Shown here: one piece after another, positions 1 through 8,767 of the stretch
Layout: each line of letters begins with the position of its first letter
How positions within the stretch are numbered: position 1 is the first letter of the stretch
Source of the DNA: Onstottus_A sp036505875
GTDB taxonomy: Bacteria > Acidobacteriota > Blastocatellia > UBA7656
DNA: 28,310 nt
Direction: 5' to 3'
Assembly (NCBI GenBank): GCA_036505875.1
Contig: DASXSR010000165.1
Span: 1-28,310 of the forward strand
Program-made: the position numbers and the translations under genes
Notes under the pieces: generated by a model
Databases searched by the model: none
What the model saw: the letters and a program-made list of their open reading frames with translations, nothing else
What the model was told of the DNA's origin: nothing

Positions 1-84
1 TCCGAGAGTACTCGCTGCAGCAAGCACGCATGAACACGCGGCGACGCTCAATACGGGTGTTATGTGCCGTGAGTAGTTGAACAT
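1..84 (-). CDS. Start of a secreted protein, cut by window edge
   Basis: An open frame of 28 codons begins with ATG at 84 and runs off the window start without a stop. It reads like a signal peptide: basic N-region (MFNYSRHITP) followed by a hydrophobic Ala/Val/Cys-rich stretch (VLSVAACSCVLAAAS). It starts 47 bases after the exodeoxyribonuclease III stop on the same strand, so it may be the next gene of that operon. The Cys residues in the hydrophobic stretch could include a lipobox, but none is canonical. No clear Shine-Dalgarno is visible. The function cannot be told from the part present. Confidence 0.4.
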   Translation of the reverse strand, partial: MFNYSRHITPVLSVAACSCVLAAASTLG

Positions 85-131
85 TGTCGCGCTCACATTA
101 TCACATTTTAGCGGGAACTCCCATTGGCAGC

Positions 132-905
132 TCAATCCAGCTCGAACTCGGCGATGACCGGCGCATGGTCAGAAGGTTTCTCCCAACGACGGGGCTCTCT
201 ATCGATCGACACCGCCGAGGATTCTCTGGCAAGCGGCTCAGAAACCCAGACGTGATCGATGCGCAGACCCAAATTGCGTCGAAAGGCGCCAGCACGGTAA
301 TCCCACCACGAGAACTCTTTGTCGCTTTGATTATGAATTCGAAAGGCATCGACCAGGCCCCAATGCATTACGCGACCTAACGCTTCTTTCTCGGGTTCGC
401 TGAACAGAATTCGTCCGCGCCACAGCATCGGACTGTGGACGTCGCGGTCCTCGGGCGCAACGTTGAAGTCACCGCACAGCAGAACTCGCTCGCTCGTCCG
501 ATAACTTGAATCGAAGAAGGCTCTCAGCCGCTTCAGCCATTCGAGCTTGAAATAGTATTTTTCCGCGCCCACGGCTTGTCCGTTTGGAACGTAAACGTTG
601 ACCACACGAACTCCGCCGATCGTGGCCGCGATCAATCGAGCCTGCGCGTCCGGTCCGTCATCAGGCAAACCGCGGCGAAGCTCATCACATTCCAATCGCG
701 AGAGGATTGCCACGCCGTTGTAGGCAGCTTGCCCGTATGATTCAGCGTGATACCCGAGACGTTCGAACTCCTCCGCAGGAAACTTCTCATCGACGCATTT
801 GGTTTCTTGCATGCACAACACGTCCGGGCGAGCTGCTTCGAGCCATCGCGAAACTTGCGGCAGACGCGCCAATATCGAGTTAACGTTCCACGTAGCAATC
901 TTCAT
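132..905 (-). CDS. xth: Exodeoxyribonuclease III (AP endonuclease)
   Basis: A 257-residue protein of the exonuclease III / AP endonuclease family (endonuclease/exonuclease/phosphatase fold), the usual full length. It cuts DNA 5' of abasic sites and degrades 3' ends in base-excision repair, in the cytoplasm. Visible motifs in order: the N-terminal MKIATWNVNSI with the metal-site Asn; MQETKC with the metal-binding Glu; GDFNVAPEDRDVHSP with the catalytic Asp/Asn pair; and the C-terminal SDHAPVIAEF with the catalytic Asp-His. All key residues are present. It begins 12 bases after the sugar dehydrogenase stop, so the two are probably cotranscribed, though no shared function is obvious. Confidence 0.95.
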   Translation of the reverse strand: MKIATWNVNSILARLPQVSRWLEAARPDVLCMQETKCVDEKFPAEEFERLGYHAESYGQAAYNGVAILSRLECDELRRGLPDDGPDAQARLIAATIGGVRVVNVYVPNGQAVGAEKYYFKLEWLKRLRAFFDSSYRTSERVLLCGDFNVAPEDRDVHSPMLWRGRILFSEPEKEALGRVMHWGLVDAFRIHNQSDKEFSWWDYRAGAFRRNLGLRIDHVWVSEPLARESSAVSIDREPRRWEKPSDHAPVIAEFELD

Positions 906-917
906 GTGATCCCAGGT

Positions 918-2066
918 TTACTTCAGCGGAACCAGCTTGAGGATGCGGTCATCACTTGAAGCAGGCGTGCCTCGGCCGTCGCGGTTCGACGTAGAAAAAT
1001 AAATCGAGCCGTCCGGGCCCTCAGCCACGTCGCGTATTCGACCGTATCTTCCCTCCAGCAACCGTTCTTGGCTGACCACACGCGTCCCGTCCAACACAAC
1101 ACGGACGATGCACGCGCCTCGCAGACACCCGAAAAAGAAATTCCCGCGGAACTCGGAGAAAACCGAGCCGCGATAAAACATCCCGCTGGCGGGCGCAACC
1201 GCCGGGGTGTATTCCAACACCGGCGACTCCATGCCCTCGCGAGTTTGCGTGTGATGGATTACAGGCCAGCCGTAGTTCTTTCCTTTCTCGATTATATTCA
1301 CCTCATCGCCGCCGCCCGGTCCGTCGAAACCTGACGGCCCGTGCTCGGTTTCAAACATTACGTTGGCGCCCGGCTGCCAATCGATCCCCTGCGGATTGCG
1401 ATTGCCATACGCCCAAATCTCTGGCCGGGCGCCCGGCTGATTTGCAAAAGGATTATCGGAGGGCACAGTGCCGTCATCGTTTAACCGAAGAATCTTACCT
1501 GCAAGCGAGTCGAGCCGCTGGGCCAAATTGCGCTCAGTCGCATCGCCAGTCGTGATGTAGAGCTTGGCGTCGGGCCCGAAACGCAACCGGCAGCCTGCAT
1601 GAAACTGCGCCGCCGGAATGTCCTCGATGATCACCTGGCGATCCACAAGGGCCGAACCCGTCTCGCGATAACGAACAACTCGATCTCGCTTGCCATCGCC
1701 GCGATAGGCGTATGCCACGTAAAGCAAATGATTCTGCGCAAACTGCGGATGCAGCGTCAGCCCCATTAGTCCACTCTCACCCGAGGGCTCAACGTCCTGG
1801 ATGTCACCAAGCGGCTCAGCACGCAGCTTGCCGTTTTCGACCACCCGCACTCGCCCCGGCCGTTCTGTAATGAAGATTCTCCCGTCGGGCACGAACACAA
1901 TTGACCACGGAACTTCGAGGCCGGTGATTACAGTCTCGATTCTAAACTGAGTCGTGCCCGCCTCCGTGGTCGCAGTCTCACCGGCGCCCTGGCCAGAGGG
2001 AGGATGGCTGCAAGCGAGCATCGAAGCGATCGCGCCCAGAAAAGAGATTAGCCATCTCACTTTCAT
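918..2066 (-). CDS. PQQ-dependent sugar dehydrogenase-like lipoprotein
   Basis: About 382 residues of the glucose/sorbosone dehydrogenase family (soluble PQQ aldose dehydrogenase, YliI/Asd-like beta-propeller). Such enzymes oxidise aldose sugars in the periplasm with PQQ. I chose the ATG at 2066 because it opens MKVRWLISFLGAIASMLAC, a lipoprotein signal peptide whose Cys follows SMLA; a longer frame to 2111 would run into the tRNA. Family motifs: LEVPWSIVFVPDGRIFITER near the mature N-terminus; FHAGCRLRFGPDAKLYITTG, containing the catalytic His (the usual HNGG/HAGG is HAGC here); WAYGNRNPQGIDW; and GGGDEVN. Whether it really binds PQQ is not provable here; no pqq synthesis genes are in the window. 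It lies behind the tRNA-Arg terminator and just upstream of xth. Confidence 0.88.
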   Translation of the reverse strand: MKVRWLISFLGAIASMLACSHPPSGQGAGETATTEAGTTQFRIETVITGLEVPWSIVFVPDGRIFITERPGRVRVVENGKLRAEPLGDIQDVEPSGESGLMGLTLHPQFAQNHLLYVAYAYRGDGKRDRVVRYRETGSALVDRQVIIEDIPAAQFHAGCRLRFGPDAKLYITTGDATERNLAQRLDSLAGKILRLNDDGTVPSDNPFANQPGARPEIWAYGNRNPQGIDWQPGANVMFETEHGPSGFDGPGGGDEVNIIEKGKNYGWPVIHHTQTREGMESPVLEYTPAVAPASGMFYRGSVFSEFRGNFFFGCLRGACIVRVVLDGTRVVSQERLLEGRYGRIRDVAEGPDGSIYFSTSNRDGRGTPASSDDRILKLVPLK

Positions 2067-2070
2067 CGCC

Positions 2071-2100
2071 AAAAGAAAAGGGCCACAACGAAGCGGCCCT
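2071..2100 (-). terminator. Rho-independent terminator after tRNA-Arg
   Basis: On the minus strand a hairpin with arms AGGGCC (2095-2100) and GGCCCT (2079-2084) is followed by the T-rich run TTTCTTTT (2078-2071). It sits about 10 bases after the tRNA 3' end and 5 bases before the sugar dehydrogenase start, so it should end the tRNA transcript. Some read-through could feed the dehydrogenase. Confidence 0.75.
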
Positions 2101-2110
2101 GAAGGGTTCA

Positions 2111-2184
2111 TACCCGCGGCAGGATTTGAACCTGCGGCCTTTCGCTCCGGAGGCGAACGCTCTAATCCACTGAGCTACGCGGGC
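2111..2184 (-). tRNA. tRNA-Arg (anticodon CCG)
   Basis: The minus strand folds into a cloverleaf. The acceptor arm GCCCGCG pairs with CGCGGGT (one G-U at the end), with A as discriminator. The D-arm is GCTC/GAGC, the anticodon arm TTCGC/GCGAA with loop CTCCGGA, and the T-arm GCAGG/CCTGC with loop TTCAAAT. The anticodon CCG reads the Arg codon CGG. The 3' CCA is not encoded. A promoter lies just upstream and a terminator just downstream, so it is a single-gene unit. Confidence 0.95.
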
Positions 2185-2200
2185 AGGTGCGAACGCAGAA

Positions 2201-2230
2201 AGAATACCGAGCAGCCGCGAGCAGTGTCAA
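2201..2230 (-). promoter_or_regulatory. Sigma-70-type promoter for tRNA-Arg
   Basis: On the minus strand TTGACA (2230-2225) and TATTCT (2206-2201) are 18 bases apart. The predicted start is about 7 bases further, some 10 bases before the mature tRNA 5' end at 2184. The -35 box is a perfect consensus. Confidence 0.7.
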
Positions 2231-2297
2231 ACAGACGGATGCCGCGCTTACTCACCCAAACTTTACATTCACACACCTTGTCATTACCATTCGCGCC

Positions 2298-5258
2298 ATG
2301 CATGCAAAAATGATCACAGCCTTCAATGTGGCACTTGTATTAATGTTGTGGTCGTGGACCGCAGCAGCCCAAGCCATTCCGACGCCAGAATCAGTTCTCG
2401 GTCACAAACCGGGCGATGACTTCTATCTGGCCAGTTACGACGAATCCCGCGAGTTCTTTCGCAAGCTCGCCGCAAGCTCGAACCGGATCAAACTAATCTC
2501 GGTAGGTAAAACCACCAGAGGTTTGGACTGGGAGATCGCGCTAATTTCTTCGCCCGAAAACCTCGCTCAGCTCGAAAAGCACAAAGACATCTCGCGGCGA
2601 TTAGCTCTGGCACGCGGACTGAATGATGAACAGGCGCATGCCCTGGCACGAGAGGGCAAGGCTATCGTTCATCTCGACGGCGGACTTCACTCGACTGAAG
2701 TCGCCGGAGCGCAACACACAATTCAACTGGCTTACAAATTGGTCGCGACGCAAGGCGATCCCGAGATCGACGCTATTTTGAGCAACGTCATCTTGATGTT
2801 GTGGCCGACCTTGAATCCCGATGGTCAGAACGAAGTGGTCGCGTGGTATCGCAGGAATCTCGGCACACCGTACGAGGTCAGCCCGCTGCCGGATCTTTAT
2901 CAGGAGTATGTCGGTCACGACAACAACCGCGACGGATATATGAATAACATGATCGAGTCGCAGGAAGTGACGCGCACCGAGTTGGAGTGGAATCCGGTCG
3001 TATTCTATTGCCACCATCAAACCGCGCCGTTTCCCACGCGCATCTTTATCCCGCCTTTCACCGAGCCGATCTCGTCGAACATCCATCCGCTGATGGCGCG
3101 ATGGCTGAACGCATTCGGCATCAACATGGCCGCCTATCTGGACGAGCACGGAATGCCCGGCGCGGTCCATCGCACGGGCTTCGACAACTGGTATCCCGGG
3201 TTTCTGGACTTCACGCACATCTTTCGAAACAGCATCGCGTTCTTCACAGAGACGGCGCTCTATCGCTATGCAACTCCTCACTTCTACACGGTTGATGAGT
3301 TCCCAAAAGACCGCCAGGCGCTGAGGTCTGAAGTATTCTACAGCAGCCCGTGGAAGGGTGGCTGGTGGCGGCTGGGCGACGCTGTGCGCTACATGCTGGG
3401 CGCGTCGATGGCGGTGCTCGACACAACGGCCAAGTATCGCGAAGCGCTGCTCTACAATCGCTACCAGGCGGCCCGCGACAACATCGAGCGCTTCAAAAGG
3501 GAGCCGCCCTTCGCGTATGTAATCCCAACCGACCAACACGATCTTCCGGCCGCGGCAACCCTGATCGAAAAGCTTCTGATCAATGGGATCGAAGTGCATC
3601 AAGCGACGAAAGCGTTTTCGGCTAATGGCCGCGAGTATCGCGCCGGTTCCTGGGTCGTGCTGATGGATCAGCCTTTTGCTCCGTTGGTGAAGGAACTCTT
3701 CGAGCCGCAACGTTATCCGGATTTGCGCGAGTCAGCGAACGGCCCTGCGATTCTCCCGTATGACGTCGCCGGATGGACGCTGCCGATGCAGATGGGTGTT
3801 GAGGTTGCAACAGTGGTTCAGCCGATTAGCGCTGAACAGCGCGGGGCGCTGCGGCAGATCGAACGAGTCACGCCGCCGCCGGGTGGCGTTCAAGGCGCTG
3901 GCGCAGTGTATGTGATCAACCATCGAACAAACGCTTCATTCAAGGCAATCAACGACGTATTGATGGCGAACGGCAAGGTTGGCTTTGTTGGTGCTGGTCA
4001 AGACGCAGGCACGATCGTTATCAGCGGAATTGAACGCGACCGCATGAACGAGATCGCCGGCAAGCATTCGGTTCCAGCGCAAGCGGTTGCGAAATCACCC
4101 GAGGGGGTAACCTCAATCGCGAAGCCGCGCGTTGGTTTGTATCGAGCGTGGGTTCCGGTGATCGACGAAGGATGGACACGGTGGATTCTTGAGAACTACG
4201 GCTTCGCGCCGGTGACGCTTCGCAACGGAGACATTCAAGCCGGACACTTGATCGAGCGGTTGGACGCGATCATCATTCCCGATTCATCGTCCCGTGTAAT
4301 CCTGGAAGGCTTCGCTCCGGGCTCGATCTCGGGAGAGTACGCCGGCGGGTTGGGAGAAGGGGGCGTGGAGTCATTGCGCGAGTTCGTGCGAGGTGGAGGG
4401 ACACTGATCACGTTCAACAATGCATCGTTGATGGCAATCGAGTCGCTGGGCTTGCCGGTGAGCAACGTCCTGGACGGTCTAAAGAACGATCAGTTCTTTT
4501 GCTCGGGTTCATTGCTGCGAGTCGAGCTTCGCGATTTGACTCATCCGGCGTTATGGGGCATGACGCACGACGTGATTGTAATGTTTGAGCGCGGGCCGGC
4601 TTTCGATCCGAAGAGCGGCTTTCAGGGCGTGGTTCTGGCGACTTACCCAAAGGACCGCAATCCGTTGGCGAGTGGTTTCTTGCTTCACCCGGAGCGCATT
4701 CAAGGGAAGGCGGCCGCGCTTGAAGTCTTCTATGGCAGTGGTCGCGTTTATCTCTTTGGCTTCCGACCGCAGTGGCGCGGGCAATCTCACGGGACGTACA
4801 AGCTGATCTTCAATGCGATCTACGATTCTCCTGCTTTAACAAAGCCGACGTCTATTCCGAAGCCATCTGAACTAAAGGCGGCGGCTGTAGGCGCCGAATT
4901 GGAAACCTGGAAAGCAGTGACCAACCGAGTTCACGCCGATCTTGGTGCGCTGGTACGTCTCAACCAAACGTTCTTCGCGGCGAGAGGTCTGCAAGCCGTC
5001 GATGAGCGCAACAGGCTCTTGGCCGCGGTCGATCAGTTCGAGAAGGGACGCATTCAAGAGGTTGCGGATGCAGCCACGGAGTTGAGTGAATCGGCCAGGA
5101 GAAAAGTCGGCGAGTATCTGAGAGAGCTTCGTCGCATCACCTCCGATCTGAAGACCAAGGAATTTGAAAGCTCGTTGAGTCAGGATGGCCTCCTTGAGCG
5201 CTATCGCCTTACCAGTATTGAGCTTGAAATTACCGCTGTGGCATCGCGAACCAAGTAG
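2298..5258 (+). CDS. Exported M14-family zinc metallopeptidase, long form
   Basis: About 986 residues from the ATG at 2298 (a second ATG at 2310 is equally possible). The N-terminus MHAKMITAFNVALVLMLW...AAAQA is a Sec signal peptide. The first ~400 residues match the M14 carboxypeptidase fold: zinc ligands in LDGGLHSTEVAG (His and Glu spaced as HxxE), the substrate-region LWPTLNPDGQN, the third zinc His in VVFYCHHQTAPF, and the catalytic Glu in IAFFTETALYRY. The rest (~550 residues) includes a part resembling a class I glutamine amidotransferase-like fold (IIIPDSSSRVI, then a GGGTLITFNN strand-turn) and a helical C-terminus. It probably cleaves peptides in the periplasm; the substrate is unknown. 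Longer frames upstream of 2298 lack a signal peptide and would read through the tRNA promoter. It ends 35 bases before the LptFG ATG. Confidence 0.85.
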   Translation: MHAKMITAFNVALVLMLWSWTAAAQAIPTPESVLGHKPGDDFYLASYDESREFFRKLAASSNRIKLISVGKTTRGLDWEIALISSPENLAQLEKHKDISRRLALARGLNDEQAHALAREGKAIVHLDGGLHSTEVAGAQHTIQLAYKLVATQGDPEIDAILSNVILMLWPTLNPDGQNEVVAWYRRNLGTPYEVSPLPDLYQEYVGHDNNRDGYMNNMIESQEVTRTELEWNPVVFYCHHQTAPFPTRIFIPPFTEPISSNIHPLMARWLNAFGINMAAYLDEHGMPGAVHRTGFDNWYPGFLDFTHIFRNSIAFFTETALYRYATPHFYTVDEFPKDRQALRSEVFYSSPWKGGWWRLGDAVRYMLGASMAVLDTTAKYREALLYNRYQAARDNIERFKREPPFAYVIPTDQHDLPAAATLIEKLLINGIEVHQATKAFSANGREYRAGSWVVLMDQPFAPLVKELFEPQRYPDLRESANGPAILPYDVAGWTLPMQMGVEVATVVQPISAEQRGALRQIERVTPPPGGVQGAGAVYVINHRTNASFKAINDVLMANGKVGFVGAGQDAGTIVISGIERDRMNEIAGKHSVPAQAVAKSPEGVTSIAKPRVGLYRAWVPVIDEGWTRWILENYGFAPVTLRNGDIQAGHLIERLDAIIIPDSSSRVILEGFAPGSISGEYAGGLGEGGVESLREFVRGGGTLITFNNASLMAIESLGLPVSNVLDGLKNDQFFCSGSLLRVELRDLTHPALWGMTHDVIVMFERGPAFDPKSGFQGVVLATYPKDRNPLASGFLLHPERIQGKAAALEVFYGSGRVYLFGFRPQWRGQSHGTYKLIFNAIYDSPALTKPTSIPKPSELKAAAVGAELETWKAVTNRVHADLGALVRLNQTFFAARGLQAVDERNRLLAAVDQFEKGRIQEVADAATELSESARRKVGEYLRELRRITSDLKTKEFESSLSQDGLLERYRLTSIELEITAVASRTK

Positions 5259-5293
5259 CGGGCCGCAATGCGCACGTGATAGACTCGATCCCG

Positions 5294-7753
5294 ATGTTCC
5301 GCTTACTCGACCGCTATCTTATACGTGAAATAGCACCTTACCTGCTCCTTGGCTTGTTTTTGCTGACCGCCATCATCTTCGCTCAGGAAGCAAGCAGATT
5401 CTCGGAATTGCTGGTTGTTGCGTCGCGACAGGGGCTTCCGATGGACACTCTTTGGCGTGTGATGTCGGCGCTGGTCCCGGGCATCCTCGTGTTCACTTTG
5501 CCGATCTCACTCTTGATTGGGACGCTTGTCGGGCTTGGCCGTCTGTCAGGTGACAGCGAGATCGTAGCCCTGGGAGCAAGCGGCGTCAGCCGGCTGCGTA
5601 TGCTCGTTCCCGTAGCGCTGCTCTCGTTGCTGGTCGCCTTTGCGATGATCTACATAACATTCAACTTGCTCCCGCGATCGATTCGTAATCTCACTGACTT
5701 GAAAGCCAACCAGTCTCTTGTGTTTCAAGGTTTGAATACTGAGATCAAACCGCGCGTATTTGAAGAAAGCATCCCGCAAAAGGTTCTATACATTGAGGAC
5801 ATAGACCGAGCGAAGAACCTCTGGCACAACATCTTTCTGGTTGATCTTGGCAACGGCGCTCGCCCGATGAAAATAGTAACCGCAGCTAGCGGCTCGCTGC
5901 GTCAGGGCGAGCGATCCGAGATGCCTGAGCTGCACCTCGAGCGAGTCGCCCTGCACCAGACAGACACCGGCGAATCACAGGGACAGACTGGAGTCGATTC
6001 GCCAAATCAGCTCCCGGAGGCAGTTCCCGAACTGGCGGCTTCGCGGGAAAAACAGAAAGAAACGAAGAAGTATGGTGATCCGCCTTATACGGCGGCGCGT
6101 TTCGATGAGTGGACTCTCGGTCTAGAGGTCAACGAAGAAAGGAAGAACGAAGCCGCGGGCCTCGATCGTGAGGCGCGCCAGGTTGAAGAGATGGGGTGGC
6201 GTGATTTGATTAGCTATCATCCGTCGATCTCAGACTCTCGCGAGTGGCTGGCTGAAATACACAAGCGGCTGTCGCTGCCGGCTGCTTGTCTGGTGTTTGC
6301 CCTTTTGGGTGTTGGCTTTGGGATTAGCAACGTGCGCACCGGCCGTTCATTTGGACTTCTGCTTGGATTGGCCATAACCATCGCCTATTACCTGATGGCC
6401 TTATGGGGTCAGCATTCAGCGATGGCGGGGACGATGCCGGTCTGGTTGGGAATCTGGCTGGCAAATATCGTGCTCGCAATTGTCGGAGGGCTGGTGCTTT
6501 TCGCTCAGCGGCGACCAGGTTCGGATCCGCTCTCGATGCTCAGTAGTCTACGCCACGCGTTTACATCAAAGAAACACGATGTGGAGGTAGAACGACAAGA
6601 AGATTCGCCCCGTCGCTCGGTCCCCGCGTCGCCTCTTCCAACAACGCGCCGATCTGCGCTGCTGCAGTTGCTGGACAGGCTTGTACTCTCCGACCTCACT
6701 CGGTTTTTCATCTTTATTCTTTTCGGCTTCTCGTCGTTGTTTCTGATCATCACCCTGTTTCAACTGCTGGACTACATCACCCGCAACAACATCGAGTGGA
6801 TGGTTGTTGCAAATTATCTGCTGTTCCTGCTCCCGATGATAGCCAACTCGGTGGCCCCGATAGCCGCGCTTGTTGCAGTAATGGTTACGTTTGGAATCCT
6901 TCACAAGACGAGTCAGGTCGTGGCACTGAAAGCGTCAGGGCAGTCAATATTTCGGCTGGCCGCGCCGGCGCTGGTAGCATCGATATTGTTGTCAGCTTTT
7001 GTGTTCGTCAACCAAGACTATATCCTGCCGTTTACCAACCGCCGACAAGACAATCTCCGCTACCTGATTCGCAAGGGGCAGGAACCCCCGCAGACGTTCT
7101 ATCAGACCGCCAACAAATGGATATTCGGCGCGGAATCACGAATCTTCAACTACGCCTATTTCACTCCGACCACCAACTCTTTCGCAAAGCTGAACGTGCT
7201 GGACCTCACACAGGAACCGTTTGGTATCACGCGGCGGTTGTACGCGCGACGCGCGTGGTGGGACAACTCGACGGGCGAGTGGGTGCTTGAAAAAGGCTGG
7301 GAGCGCCGATTTGAAAGCGACCATCCGATTGCATTTGAGGCTTTCGATCAGCGTCGGTTCGCGTTTGCGGAACACCCTGACTACTTCAAAAAGGAGACCG
7401 TTGGTTCGTCTTCGATGACGCTCGCCGAGTTGCGGCGGGCGATTAACGACCTGTCGCGGTCGGGGTTCGACGTCCTCGACTTGAGAATCGCATTGCAAAA
7501 CAAGATAGCCTTTCCGTTAACTTGCCTGGTGATGGTGATGGTTGGGCTGCCGTTCTCGTTCTCAGTAGGGAAACGAGGCGCGCTGTATGGAGTGGCCATC
7601 GGAATGGGAATAGGATTGGCGTATTGGGGGTTGACGGGGTTGTTCGGACAAATGGGCCGCTACCAAATGCTGCCTCCTATGCTTGCAGCATGGGGCCCGA
7701 ACTTGCTGTTTGGCGCCGGCGGCCTTTATTTGTTTCTAACCTCCAAAACGTGA
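5294..7753 (+). CDS. LptF-LptG fusion permease of LPS export
   Basis: About 819 residues with two LptF/LptG (YjgP/YjgQ) halves in one chain. These permeases normally form a heterodimer with the LptB ATPase and lift lipopolysaccharide from the inner membrane into the Lpt bridge. The first half starts with FRLLDRYLIREIAPYLLLG and carries the coupling-region motif GDSEIVALGASGVS. The second, from about base 6661, starts LLDRLVLSDLTRFF and carries the parallel KTSQVVALKASGQS. Each half has N- and C-terminal membrane helices around a periplasmic domain; a charged Lys/Glu/Pro-rich linker (~6560-6650) joins them. ATG 5294 gives the canonical N-terminus; a GTG at 5276 is an alternative. No strong ribosome site is visible. 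It converges with nudB, the stops being 3 bases apart. Confidence 0.9.
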   Translation: MFRLLDRYLIREIAPYLLLGLFLLTAIIFAQEASRFSELLVVASRQGLPMDTLWRVMSALVPGILVFTLPISLLIGTLVGLGRLSGDSEIVALGASGVSRLRMLVPVALLSLLVAFAMIYITFNLLPRSIRNLTDLKANQSLVFQGLNTEIKPRVFEESIPQKVLYIEDIDRAKNLWHNIFLVDLGNGARPMKIVTAASGSLRQGERSEMPELHLERVALHQTDTGESQGQTGVDSPNQLPEAVPELAASREKQKETKKYGDPPYTAARFDEWTLGLEVNEERKNEAAGLDREARQVEEMGWRDLISYHPSISDSREWLAEIHKRLSLPAACLVFALLGVGFGISNVRTGRSFGLLLGLAITIAYYLMALWGQHSAMAGTMPVWLGIWLANIVLAIVGGLVLFAQRRPGSDPLSMLSSLRHAFTSKKHDVEVERQEDSPRRSVPASPLPTTRRSALLQLLDRLVLSDLTRFFIFILFGFSSLFLIITLFQLLDYITRNNIEWMVVANYLLFLLPMIANSVAPIAALVAVMVTFGILHKTSQVVALKASGQSIFRLAAPALVASILLSAFVFVNQDYILPFTNRRQDNLRYLIRKGQEPPQTFYQTANKWIFGAESRIFNYAYFTPTTNSFAKLNVLDLTQEPFGITRRLYARRAWWDNSTGEWVLEKGWERRFESDHPIAFEAFDQRRFAFAEHPDYFKKETVGSSSMTLAELRRAINDLSRSGFDVLDLRIALQNKIAFPLTCLVMVMVGLPFSFSVGKRGALYGVAIGMGIGLAYWGLTGLFGQMGRYQMLPPMLAAWGPNLLFGAGGLYLFLTSKT

Positions 7754-7756
7754 GAT

Positions 7757-8206
7757 TCATTTCACAGTCGTTTGGACAGCGGCAAGAGCGCGCTTGCTGC
7801 TCTCCCAGTAGAGCAAACTCATCGCTTGTTCGTAGCGCTCCCAGCCATATGCCTCGTGCTCGATTGCGTCCGGTCGCACCTCGCGCTGTTCGGTCCTTAG
7901 TGCAAAACAGACTTCTTCATTACGAGTGACGCCTGGGGCATACCTGTCACGCCACCGAGGAGCGATCTCAAAAGTGTTCACCATGCCGAGCTCGATCAAG
8001 TCTTCTTCGCGTGAGACGATGCCTGTTTCTTCAAAGACCTCTCTCACCGCAGCCTGTCGGTGAGTTTCGTCCTCTTCCAGCGAGCCGGTAACTGTTTGCC
8101 AAAACCCGCCGTAACTCGCAATGCGCTTCAACAGGAGATACTTGCGCGCATCGCGTTCCCCGACGAAGATCACGACTTGAATCGAGCGTGGCTGCTTGTA
8201 GCGCAC
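7757..8206 (-). CDS. nudB: Nudix hydrolase, dihydroneopterin triphosphate diphosphatase-like
   Basis: A 149-residue Nudix protein. The Nudix box GX5EX7REUXEEXGU is complete: it starts at GSLEED, continues AAVREVFEETGI, and holds the metal-binding glutamates. Two segments match E. coli NudB closely: FWQTVTGSLEE before the box and DRYAPGVTRNEEVCFAL after it, with the early pattern RPVSILVV-like (PRSIQVVIFVG). NudB removes pyrophosphate from dihydroneopterin triphosphate, the product of GTP cyclohydrolase I, in folate synthesis; a folE gene lies at 15452-16084. Substrate assignment rests on these motifs; other Nudix substrates (dNTPs) cannot be excluded. Convergent with lptFG. Confidence 0.8.
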   Translation of the reverse strand: MRYKQPRSIQVVIFVGERDARKYLLLKRIASYGGFWQTVTGSLEEDETHRQAAVREVFEETGIVSREEDLIELGMVNTFEIAPRWRDRYAPGVTRNEEVCFALRTEQREVRPDAIEHEAYGWERYEQAMSLLYWESSKRALAAVQTTVK

Positions 8207-8384
8207 GAATTGAATTTACCGCGCTTCGCGGCGCTTGTTTAGGCCTTTGGCTTTTGGCAGACTCGGCAGCATCGAAAGACAGGAAGGAAAATAATTAAAG
8301 CGAGGCCGAGGGCAGGCGGGGGCAACAAATACGGGCTGTCTCCCGCTGTCCGGTACTTGCGGGCGGATGATGAAACCCTGGCCA

Positions 8385-8428
8385 CTGGTCTGCGAAGCGA
8401 ATCCGCAGCGTCCAAAGTCGCAGACCAG
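8385..8428. repeat. Perfect 11-bp inverted repeat downstream of hup
   Basis: Arms CTGGTCTGCGA (8385-8395) and TCGCAGACCAG (8418-8428) are perfectly complementary with a 22-base loop. It lies 40 bases after the HU stop on the minus strand. There is no T-run on either strand, so it is not a canonical terminator; it may form a 3'-end stabilising hairpin in the hup transcript. Confidence 0.6.
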
Positions 8429-8467
8429 AGAACCTAAGGTCACAGAGTCAGTGCCGTAAGTACGTTA

Positions 8468-8767
8468 CTATTTCGCTCCGATCACCGCATCCTTGGCAGC
8501 TTTTGCCACTCGGAACCTGATGACAGTTTTGGCTGGTATCTGAATTTCGGCTCCGGTAGCGGGGTTGCGGCCAGTGCGTGCCTTCGTCTGCTTTTTGACC
8601 AGCTTGCCAATTCCCGGAATCTGAAACTCGCCGGCTCTCTTCGCTTCTCGGTAGGCGATATCACACAACGAGTCAACAAAGGCCGCGGCAGTTTTCTTGT
8701 TAGTGCCGGTCGCGCTGGCCAATTCGGTCAAGAGCTGCGTCTTCGACATCTTTTTTCCGTTTGCCAT
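8468..8767 (-). CDS. HU-family DNA-binding protein
   Basis: A 99-residue histone-like HU/IHF family protein that bends and compacts DNA as a dimer. Visible hallmarks: the N-terminal helices KTQLLTELASATGTNKKTAA, and the beta-arm region with the family signature (PGIGKLVKKQTKARTGRNPATG), where the Arg-Asn-Pro tip intercalates into DNA, then AEIQIPAKTVIRFRVAK. The first six residues before MSKTQLL form a short basic extension (MANGKK); the ATG at 8749 is a possible alternative start. A ribosome-site-like AGAGGA lies 11 bases ahead of the first ATG, slightly far. It is divergent from the vanY-like gene. No other IHF subunit is seen. Confidence 0.93.
   Translation of the reverse strand: MANGKKMSKTQLLTELASATGTNKKTAAAFVDSLCDIAYREAKRAGEFQIPGIGKLVKKQTKARTGRNPATGAEIQIPAKTVIRFRVAKAAKDAVIGAK

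Noticed and set aside
2601..3710. A 369-codon open frame on the minus strand within the M14 peptidase gene
   Set aside because: Antisense shadow of a well-supported gene, with Arg/His-rich low-information protein and no domain or ribosome site.
8385..8428. Rho-independent terminator for hup
   Set aside because: The perfect 11-bp stem has a 22-base loop and no T-run on either strand.
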